Source: Campylobacter sp. MIT 99-7217
GTDB taxonomy: Bacteria; Campylobacterota; Campylobacteria; Campylobacterales; Campylobacteraceae
Direction: 5' to 3'
NCBI RefSeq assembly: GCF_006864365.1
Contig: NZ_QHLJ01000002.1
Location: 180,494-244,493 of the forward strand
DNA length: 64,000 nt
Under the pieces are notes generated by a model. It worked only from the letters and a program-made list of their open reading frames with translations, ran no database searches and had not been told where the DNA came from. This document shows positions 57,400 to 64,000 of this stretch, piece after piece (the stretch's first letter is position 1; each line of letters opens with the position of its first letter). The translations under genes and the position numbers were made by a program.

Positions 57400-58700
57400 A
57401 GAACTTAATGAAAATTTAGGCTTACAAATGCATGATTTGACCAAAAGGCTTTTTCCACTTAATAGAAGCATTACAGGGCAAGGTTTTAGGCAAAGTTTAG
57501 CTATTATAAATAAAGAGCTTGAGGGTAAGCTTAAGATCCATTCTATAAAAAGTGGCACAAAGGTCTTTGATTGGACTGTTCCTTGTGAGTGGAATGCTAA
57601 AGAGGCCTTTATTATCACGCCAAGCGAGGAGAAAATTTGTGATTTTAAGCAAAATAATTTGCATTTGTGGGGATATAGCGAAGCGGCTAATAAAGAGCTA
57701 AGTCTTGAGGAATTAAATGAGCATTTATACTCACTTCCAACTTTGCCAGAAGCAATACCTTATGTAACTAGCTATTATAAGAAAACTTGGGGCTTTAGCA
57801 TAGCTCATAATCAAAGAAAGAGCCTTAAAAAAGGCACTTACAAGGTCTTTATAGACGCAAAGCATGATGAAAATGGTGTTTTAAATTATGCTGATTTGCT
57901 TATAAAATCATCAAAAAGCAAGGATGAAATTTTAATCTCTACCTATCTTTGTCATCCTTCTATGGCAAATAATGAGCTAAGCGGCCCTGTAGTAGCAACA
58001 TTTTTAGCAAAAATTCTAGCCAGCACGGGGGGGGGGGCTTGCAAATTTGAATTATAATTACCGCTTTATCTTTATCCCTGAAACCATAGGAAGCATAGTT
58101 TATCTCTCAAAACATTTAAAGCACTTAAAAAAGCATGTAAAAGCTGGCTTTGTGCTAACTTGTATAGGAGATGAGTTAGCCACTTCTTTAATACACTCAC
58201 CAAATGCTAATACTTTGGCTGATAAAGTAGCCTTGCATAGCCTAAAAACTAAGCATAATTTTAAAGAATTTGATTTTTTAGATAGGGGTAGTGATGAGAG
58301 GCAGTTTTGCTCTCCTTTGATAAATTTACCAGTAGTAACACTTTGTAATACTCGCTTTGGAGATTTTTGCGAGTATCATACTAGTCTTGATGATTTAAGC
58401 TTTGTTACACCAAAGGGGCTTTTTGCTGGGCTTAGCAATATTTATGAAATCATTTTAAACCTAGAAATTAATAAAACTTATAAAAGCAAGATTTTTTGTG
58501 AGCCAAATTTAGGCAAAAGAGGGCTTTATCCTACGCTAAATCTAAAAGGAGAAAAACCACAAATTGCTAATTTCCTAGCCTTTTGTGATGGTAAAAATGA
58601 TGTCATAGATATAGCAAATAGGCTTAATGTAAAAGCTTTTAGCCTAAAAGAAGTGATAGATAGTTTATTAAAACACGAACTTATTGAGGAGTTAAAATGA
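57392..58700 (+). pseudogene. Cj1295-type peptidase-like glycan modification gene, frameshifted (OFF) at G11
   Basis: Two frames make one gene of about 435 codons, the length of C. jejuni Cj1295. It starts with GTG at 57392 (overlapping pseC as GTGAGTGA). The first frame carries the DUF4910 aminopeptidase-like half (TYLCHPSMANNELSGP, candidate metal ligands) and ends at FEL after the tract. The second continues as LNYNYRFIFIPETIGS through a C-terminal winged-helix-like segment. G11 is out of frame; G10 or G13 would give GGGLANLNYNYRF and full length. In C. jejuni Cj1295 is itself G-tract phase-variable and linked to a di-O-methylglyceric acid form of flagellar pseudaminic acid. Confidence 0.87.
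58027..58037. repeat. Poly-G tract (11) in the Cj1295-type gene
   Basis: Eleven Gs at codon 212. One G fewer restores the full reading frame. Confidence 0.95.
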
Positions 58701-60202
58701 TAACTCATGTTGATGATTTTTTACAAGAGAGCTTAAAGAAAAATGCTGATAAAATAGGCTTCATAGATGAGTTTTCAAAGCTAAATAAAAAAGAGTATTC
58801 TTATAAAGAATTTGATATAGAAGCTAAAAAAGTCGCAAGTAAGATTCTAAGCTTAAATTTACACAAAGAAGGCGTTTTAATCTTGCTTCCTAAAAGCACG
58901 GCTTGTTTGATAAGCTTTTTTGCAGTAGCAAAGAGTGGAAATTTTTACACACTCATAGATGAAAAAGCACCAAAAGAGCGGATTTTAAAAGTGATAGAAA
59001 TTTTAAAACCAAGGCTTTTAATCACAAGCAAGAGTTTAAATTTAGATTTAAAAATCCCCTATACGATTTTTACAGAGGATTTTTCTAGCTTCAAGATAAA
59101 TGAAAAAGCCTTGAGCGAGGCTAAGGCTAATCACATAGATACAAATTTGCTTTATGTCTTTTTTACAAGTGGTAGCACAGGAGTGCCAAAGGGCGTTAGC
59201 ATTGCTCATAAAAGCGTGATTGATTATACTTTTTGGGTATGCGAGAGTTTTAAGCTAAAAGCTAGTGAAAAAATAGCTAATCAAGCTCCTTTTTATTTTG
59301 ATAATTCTATCTTAGATATTTTTTCAAGCATAAAAGCAGGCGCTACTTTACACTTACTGCCAAATGCCTTATTTGCCTTTCCAAATAAGATTTTAGACTA
59401 TCTTAAAATACATAAAATTTCTTTTATCTTTTGGGTGCCAAGTGTTTTGATTTATTTTGCAAATACTAAGGCTTTGGATAATTTTAAGCTAAGCTCTCTT
59501 AAAAAAGTGCTTTTTTGCGGGGAAATCATGCCAAATAAACAACTTAATTATTGGCGTAAAAACTTGCCTAAAACTCTTTTTGCTAATCTTTACGGACCTA
59601 CTGAAATAACTGATGTTTGTAGCTTTTATGTTGTGGATAGAAAATTTAGCGATGAGGAGCTTTTGCCAATTGGTAAGGCTTGTAAAAATACTGAACTTTT
59701 GGTTTTTGATAGCAATCTTAAGCTTATAGATTCTAAGCAAGTAGGAGTAAAAGGAGAGCTTTTTGTGCGAGGCACAAGCCTTAGTCTTGGTTATTTTAGA
59801 GCTAAGGATAAGACAGAGCAAGCCTTTTTACAAAATCCCTTGCATGATGATTATTTAGACTTAGTTTATAAGACAGGTGATATTGTAGCTTATAATGAAT
59901 TTGGCGAGCTTTTGTGCTTTGGAAGAAAAGATAATCAAATCAAAATCGCAGGACACAGGGTAGAGCTTGGCGAAATAGAAAGTGTTATAAATTCTCATGA
60001 AAATATTAAAAATAGTGCTTGTATTTTTAAAAATGAAAATATCCTGTGCTTTTATGAAAGTGATGAGGAACTAAATTTAAAGGCTTTTTTAAGGGATAAA
60101 TTACCAAGCTATATGATTCCTAGAACCTTTATAAGAGTTGATAAATTTAAGCTTAATGATAATGGTAAGATTGATAGGAAGGCTTTGAAAAATGAGTTTT
60201 GA
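58697..60202 (+). CDS. Stand-alone adenylation enzyme (AMP-binding, Cj1307-like)
   Basis: The 501-residue acyl/aminoacyl-adenylate enzyme has all core motifs: FFTSGSTGVPKG (A3, about residue 156), NLYGPTEITD (A5), YKTGDIVAYNEFG and GRKDNQIKIAGHRVELGEIE (A7-A8), and NGKIDRKAL (A10 Lys). It resembles DltA and single NRPS A domains. The ACP two genes downstream is its probable acceptor. It overlaps the Cj1295-type stop by 4 bases and the GNAT gene by 11. The activated acid cannot be read from the sequence by eye. Confidence 0.87.
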   Translation: MITHVDDFLQESLKKNADKIGFIDEFSKLNKKEYSYKEFDIEAKKVASKILSLNLHKEGVLILLPKSTACLISFFAVAKSGNFYTLIDEKAPKERILKVIEILKPRLLITSKSLNLDLKIPYTIFTEDFSSFKINEKALSEAKANHIDTNLLYVFFTSGSTGVPKGVSIAHKSVIDYTFWVCESFKLKASEKIANQAPFYFDNSILDIFSSIKAGATLHLLPNALFAFPNKILDYLKIHKISFIFWVPSVLIYFANTKALDNFKLSSLKKVLFCGEIMPNKQLNYWRKNLPKTLFANLYGPTEITDVCSFYVVDRKFSDEELLPIGKACKNTELLVFDSNLKLIDSKQVGVKGELFVRGTSLSLGYFRAKDKTEQAFLQNPLHDDYLDLVYKTGDIVAYNEFGELLCFGRKDNQIKIAGHRVELGEIESVINSHENIKNSACIFKNENILCFYESDEELNLKAFLRDKLPSYMIPRTFIRVDKFKLNDNGKIDRKALKNEF

Positions 60203-60935
60203 AAGCTTTAAAGCTGCCTTTAAAAAAGGCTTTTTAGTGCAAAATAGCCTTGAAAGTCTTGCAAATTTAGAAGAAGGCTTAAGAGAAAAAAGATTTATTT
60301 TAAAGCAAAGCGGGGATAATTTTTTCTTCTTTCATCAAGGCTTAAAACTACTTGATTTTTTTGTAAATGATCTTAAGGATTTTAAGCTTAAGCCTTGTTT
60401 TATCAAGCTTGTGAGTAGAAGTGATTTTTCTAAATTTGAGCCCTTTTTAAGTGCAAATTCCTTTAAATTTAAAGAAAGCTTTAGGCAAATGAGGCTTGAA
60501 AATAAGAATTTAAGCTTAAAGGAATTTGATTTTTTAAGCCTTGCAGAGCCTAAGCAAGCAGAAGAAATTTTAAACTTTTTTGAGCCTTTTTTTAATCCTC
60601 TTTATTTATTTTATTTTTCAAAAAAGCATTTGGCAAAAAAGGCTGAAAATAAAGAAATCATTCTTTATAAAGAAGAAGGACTAATAAAAGCAGGTCTTAT
60701 TTTTTCAAGCTTTTTAAACTCGGCTAGCCTTGATTTTATCGCTGTAAAAAAGGATTTAAGGCATAAAAATGTAGCCTTTGCTTTGATGAACGCGCTTTGT
60801 TTATCGAATAAAAAGAGCCCTTTTTTTCAGCTTTTTGTTAGAAGTGATAATGAAAGGGCGATTAAATTTTATGAAAGATTTGGCTTTAGCTTTGCTAAAA
60901 CAGAGCTTAAATTTTATGAAAAGGAGAAAGAATGA
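60192..60935 (+). CDS. GNAT acetyltransferase with N-terminal extension (Cj1298-like)
   Basis: The 247-residue protein has a C-terminal GNAT core with RHKNVAFALMNAL (acetyl-CoA loop, degenerate R/Q-x-x-G) and NERAIKFYERFGF near the end. The first 100 or so residues are charged and unassigned. Between an adenylation enzyme and an ACP it could transfer acetyl or the ACP-bound acyl group to an amino sugar. In C. jejuni the equivalent (Cj1298) precedes ACP Cj1299. Its last 49 bases are repeated beside the other ACP copy. Confidence 0.75.
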   Translation: MSFESFKAAFKKGFLVQNSLESLANLEEGLREKRFILKQSGDNFFFFHQGLKLLDFFVNDLKDFKLKPCFIKLVSRSDFSKFEPFLSANSFKFKESFRQMRLENKNLSLKEFDFLSLAEPKQAEEILNFFEPFFNPLYLFYFSKKHLAKKAENKEIILYKEEGLIKAGLIFSSFLNSASLDFIAVKKDLRHKNVAFALMNALCLSNKKSPFFQLFVRSDNERAIKFYERFGFSFAKTELKFYEKEKE

Positions 60936-61156
60936 AAGAAATTAAAGAGCTTTTTAAGGCTATTGAAAGAGAGGATATTACGAGCGAGATGAATAATCTT
61001 ATCAGTGATGATATCATAGATAGCATTGATATAATGGCCTTGGTAGCTGAGATAGAAAAAAGCTATGGTAAGGCCTTGGAGGCTGATTTTATAAAAGCTG
61101 AAAATTTTGAAAGCTTTGAGGCTATAAACAAGATGCTAAAAGAGGCCTTTGGCTGA
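60883..61156. repeat. Inverted repeat, right copy (GNAT 3' end plus ACP gene)
   Basis: Partner of 21712-21985 in opposite orientation; 274 bp, no gaps, about ten mismatches by eye. The similarity starts inside the GNAT gene and stops at the ACP stop codon. Confidence 0.92.
60932..61156 (+). CDS. Acyl carrier protein, copy 2
   Basis: This 74-residue ACP has the phosphopantetheine serine in DDIIDSIDIMAL. It is last of the rightward pseB-pseC operon and preceded by AAAAGGAG. It is nearly identical to the copy at 21712, so both probably serve the same adenylation/transfer enzymes. This copy retains its full GNAT neighbour and so is likely the ancestral arrangement. Confidence 0.88.
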   Translation: MKEIKELFKAIEREDITSEMNNLISDDIIDSIDIMALVAEIEKSYGKALEADFIKAENFESFEAINKMLKEAFG

Positions 61157-62336
61157 GGATCTTTTATATCAAATTTTGTTACAATTGGCTTTATTTTAGG
61201 AAATATTATGCAAAGAGAAGATTTTAAAAATCGAGATTAATAAAGCATATTGAGAGAGATATAATCTTTTACGAAATTTGTAATAAATTAAGTTTTTTTG
61301 GCTCGTTTAAAGTGTTAATCATAGCTATATATACTATATTTGCTAGATTCTAGCATTATACGCATATAATTGTTTGAGTAATTTTTATGTGTATTTGGAT
61401 ATTTTTCGTAAGATCTAAAAATTTTTAAAAGTACCATAAATAGAAGTAATTTGATCCTTTTTTGGTGAGGAAATATATTGAAATTTAACCTCTGCCTACT
61501 TTTTAAATATTCACTAAATATATTTTATTTAAAGTAATTTTGCTAATAATTTATAGCCTTTATAAGTGGTAATCTATAATTCTAATTGATTTAATAATAT
61601 ATTGTAATTTATTTCATACAAAATATTGTTATTGCATACTGTATGTAGACCACTTCCTACTTTATTTATATCTGCTATAACTTTGCTAATTTTTAAAATC
61701 ATTATAGATTATCTTATTATTTAAAATAAAATAGATTTTCTAATTATCTTACTAACATCCTTGCTTATTCTTGTGTTTATTGCAATATTTGTCATATATA
61801 CAATCCTTATTTTATACTTTAATGGAATGGCTTAGAATTTTTAAGGGATTTTCCTTAAAACACGTACTTTTTATAGCAGTGTAAGCGTATATACACAAGC
61901 TGGCAATATTCAATTTTGAAAATATGATAACATACCACCTAATAATATTAGTATAATTTTTTATTATAACCGAATTTCGTTTTTTTTTTTTTTGAAATTT
62001 TAGATTTTTAAAAGCTCATAAATCCTATTTTTAGTTTGCTTAAAAGCTAAAGCTTTTTTAATAAGCTTTCTTAAACTAAATTTTTGATAAATTAGCTCAT
62101 TTAGAGCTTTTTAGTTTTAAATTTACTTAGATAAGGGCTTAGACTTTTAATTTCTAAACTCAAAGTTAAGATTAAGCTATTCTTTCAAAGCCACACAAAG
62201 CTTAAGCCCCTAGTCTAAATCTTTTTAATTAGTTTTTTAAAACTAATTAAAATCAGTAATTAAAAATCATTCTAGATTAGTTTAGCAAATTTAGCCAAAT
62301 AAAATTAAAGGCTAGTATTCTATAAATTCCTTGTCC
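61157..62336. other. Gene-poor decayed region
   Basis: No intact gene was found in 1.2 kb. At 61209 an ATG behind TTTAGGAAAT opens 10 codons (MQREDFKNRD) to a stop. A shifted frame then stays open for about 37 codons (KHIERDIIFYEIC onwards), suggesting a decayed gene I cannot name. Around 61730-61835 a hydrophobic frame (FLIILLTSLLILVFIAIFV) may be the remains of a membrane protein. A T14 run lies at 61980-61993 with TATAAT-like DNA beside it on the minus strand and no gene to serve. Confidence 0.6.
62223..62252. repeat. Long perfect palindrome, 14-bp arms
   Basis: TTTTAATTAGTTTT and its exact inverse lie two bases apart. It is AT-only apart from one G/C pair per arm. It could be a terminator or protein-binding site; no context decides. 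Confidence 0.5.
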
Positions 62337-62362
62337 TAAGGCTTTTTTACTAAAAAGCCTTA
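62337..62362 (-). terminator. Terminator of the nuclease gene
   Basis: TAAGGCTTTTT (62337-62347) and AAAAAGCCTTA (62352-62362) pair across four bases, 8 bases beyond the nuclease stop. Confidence 0.65.
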
Positions 62363-62370
62363 TTGATATT

Positions 62371-63795
62371 TCAAGCCCTTAAAATCTTATTTATCTCATC
62401 TAAAGTCTCTTTAATAGGCTTTTTGTCTAAAAAGTTCTTTAAAAGCTCTTTAAATTTAACTAGCCAGTCCTCATTTTCAATGAGCCAGTAAATAAAGGCA
62501 TATTCTCCGTCTAATTTCTTATCATTTATTAATCTCTCACAATAATAATGATCCCAAGCCTTTCCAACATTCTCTCCCTGTTTATCTTTAAAAAGCTCTA
62601 AACATTTTTCATATTTTTTATTTTTCTCACCACTTTCATTTTCCACCCTAAGTGTCAAACCAAAGCTATTATATTTGCTTTTGTTAAAATAAAAACCTAT
62701 GAGAGGGCGTATATTATCTCCTTCATAAGCCTTAGGATAAAAAGCAAAATTGTCATAATTAACACGGTCTTCATCTAATTTAAGACCAACAAAGCCTTCC
62801 TTGCCTATTTTAAATCCTTTCTCAAATTTAGCAAAAAAATCCCTCATCAAAGCCTCGCATATACCCTCCCATTTGTGCTGGATAAGCTCTTTAGCCCTTT
62901 CATAATCTAGCTTATCTATATCCTTAAGCTCAGCCTTGTTTTTACTATATCTATACAAAAGCATAGCATTTTTTAAATTTTCTCTAGCTCCTTTTAAAAT
63001 AAAGCTAAGCACATCATCTTCCTTCTTATGCTCATCCTTCTTATGCTCATCTATTATTATATGCCGCTTTAAAATATCTTTGTATTGCTTTAAGCTGGAT
63101 ATAATATTTTGCGTATCTTGGGTAAAATTACGTGTAAAATTACTTGCTTTTAATCTTTTTTCATATATTTTTACGCACTCATCAAGCCAATCTTTAATCC
63201 ATTTATACTTCATACCAAAATAATGACTAAGCTTATTTTTATTTTTATCTAAGATTAAATTTCCATCTATACTAAAGCTTCCTAAGCTAGTCTTGCTAGG
63301 CTCAACACCTTTTGGGTGCAAATATATAGTGAGTATATTTTGATAATCAGCTTTCTTTTTTAAAAAGCTAATGTAGTCTTTTAATTGATTTTCGCTGTCC
63401 CCTGCGTTAATTTTATTTTCTATGAGTATAAATCTTTGCTGGCTTAGTTCTATTAAAATGTCTATTCTTCTATCATTTTTTTTATTATTATTTCTTCTCT
63501 TATTTTTGGTAGTATATTCTGTTTTAACGGCTTTTATATCCTCTACTTTTAAGTTTTTAAAATTACTATCTTTTAACTCTTTTTGAAGTCCTAGCCTTTT
63601 TAAAAACTGCTCTGCGAAGCTTTTTTGATAGTGCCCCTTGTCTTGATCCAGCAAATAAGCTATAAATTTAGAATGATAAAACTCTCTTGTTTGAATATCC
63701 AAAGCTTCAAATATATTTATATGACTTAAGCCCTCTTTTACCTCTTTTTCGAATGTTTTACCTGTTTCTAACAAGCCCTTGATAAATTTTTGCAT
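62371..63795 (-). CDS. PD-(D/E)XK nuclease family protein
   Basis: The 474-residue protein has a PD-(D/E)XK_4-type core: a Glu helix with FYHSKFIAYLLD (about residue 42), then DRRIDILIEL and FILIENKINAGDSENQL (about residues 108-135), giving the Asp...Glu-x-Lys catalytic set. The C-terminal half is unassigned. Such proteins are often solitary defence or mobile-element nucleases; no methylase or partner is visible within the window. A 15-bp tandem duplication encodes DEHKK twice near residue 253. The ATG follows AAAGGAG. Confidence 0.75.
   Translation of the reverse strand: MQKFIKGLLETGKTFEKEVKEGLSHINIFEALDIQTREFYHSKFIAYLLDQDKGHYQKSFAEQFLKRLGLQKELKDSNFKNLKVEDIKAVKTEYTTKNKRRNNNKKNDRRIDILIELSQQRFILIENKINAGDSENQLKDYISFLKKKADYQNILTIYLHPKGVEPSKTSLGSFSIDGNLILDKNKNKLSHYFGMKYKWIKDWLDECVKIYEKRLKASNFTRNFTQDTQNIISSLKQYKDILKRHIIIDEHKKDEHKKEDDVLSFILKGARENLKNAMLLYRYSKNKAELKDIDKLDYERAKELIQHKWEGICEALMRDFFAKFEKGFKIGKEGFVGLKLDEDRVNYDNFAFYPKAYEGDNIRPLIGFYFNKSKYNSFGLTLRVENESGEKNKKYEKCLELFKDKQGENVGKAWDHYYCERLINDKKLDGEYAFIYWLIENEDWLVKFKELLKNFLDKKPIKETLDEINKILRA
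63021..63050. repeat. 15-bp tandem duplication inside the nuclease gene
   Basis: CCTTCTTATGCTCAT is present twice in a row; on the coding strand it encodes DEHKK twice. Copy changes keep the frame, so linker length rather than ON/OFF state would vary. Confidence 0.8.
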
Positions 63796-63853
63796 CTTTG
63801 CTCCTTTAAATAAAAATTTTTATTATATTCAAAAAAAAAAAAACGCAAGGGCT
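63796..63853 (-). promoter_or_regulatory. Nuclease promoter with T13 tract beside the -10
   Basis: On the minus strand AGCCCTTGCG, thirteen Ts (63843-63831), GAATATAAT and then AAAGGAG lead into the ATG. TTGCGT could be a -35, in which case tract slippage would alter spacing. The block recurs upstream of the small ORF at 22451. Confidence 0.55.
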
Positions 63854-64000
63854 AGATGAGATTGTTATAAGCTAAATAATCAATTTTCCAAAAAGCTATT
63901 AAAAACTTAAAACCTAAAATCCTAGAATTTAAGATGGTAAAGAATAAAAGCATTCAAGCAAACTAAACAGCCATAAAAAGAATATTAAGAATAAAGAGCA

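Overview
The window is AT-rich, densely coding epsilonproteobacterial DNA, almost certainly from a thermotolerant Campylobacter. Its gene neighbourhoods match the C. jejuni genome as I recall it: ctsG-tsaD-pgp1-dxr-cdsA, mqnA-malic enzyme-gltX-accC-accB-dcd-pseB-pseC, and cmeR-cmeABC. It also has a Campylobacter-type major porin and poly-G phase-variable tracts. A complete oppABCDF operon, gdhA and a thiS-thiF pair in unusual positions suggest a relative of C. jejuni (for example the upsaliensis/helveticus side of the genus) rather than C. jejuni itself. The species is an inference.

Region 1 (1-21.9 kb) is a flagellin glycosylation island read mostly leftwards. It holds a GDP-linked legionaminic acid pathway (ptmF, ptmE, legG, legI, legC, legB, a NeuD-type acetyltransferase), an amidotransferase (ptmG, currently frameshifted), a sugar formyltransferase, a Maf flagellin glycosyltransferase, and pseudaminic acid genes (pseI, pseG, pseF). 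Decoration genes follow: two tandem methyltransferases, a WbqC-like protein, three DUF2920 hydrolases, a ketosynthase-III-like acyltransferase, an AAC(3)-like acyltransferase and an acyl carrier protein (ACP). A Doc toxin and small antitoxin sit inside the leg operon.

Region 2 (22-23 kb) is decayed DNA with a primase zinc-finger fragment and an interrupted small membrane ORF. Region 3 (23-38 kb) holds oppABCDF, the porin, a CysQ-like phosphatase, and cmeABC with cmeR and a perfect operator palindrome. Region 4 (38-55 kb) is housekeeping: competence pseudopilin, tsaD, pgp1, dxr, cdsA, mobA, pldA, gdhA, mqnA, malic enzyme, gltX, thiSF, accCB and dcd.

Region 5 (55-61.2 kb) is the other end of the glycosylation island, read rightwards: pseB, pseC, a frameshifted Cj1295-type gene, a stand-alone adenylation enzyme, a GNAT acetyltransferase and a second copy of the same ACP. 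Region 6 (61.2-64 kb) is a gene-poor decayed stretch and a PD-(D/E)XK nuclease gene.

Two themes stand out. First, the two ACP genes are a 274-bp, roughly 96% identical inverted repeat enclosing about 39 kb. Inverting that segment would join both glycosylation blocks into one co-oriented island, as in C. jejuni. Second, eight poly-G/C tracts of 10-13 bases lie in glycan genes (two OFF, four ON, two altering C-terminal tails), and several promoters carry poly-A/T tracts next to the -10 box. Together these predict highly switchable flagellar glycan chemistry.
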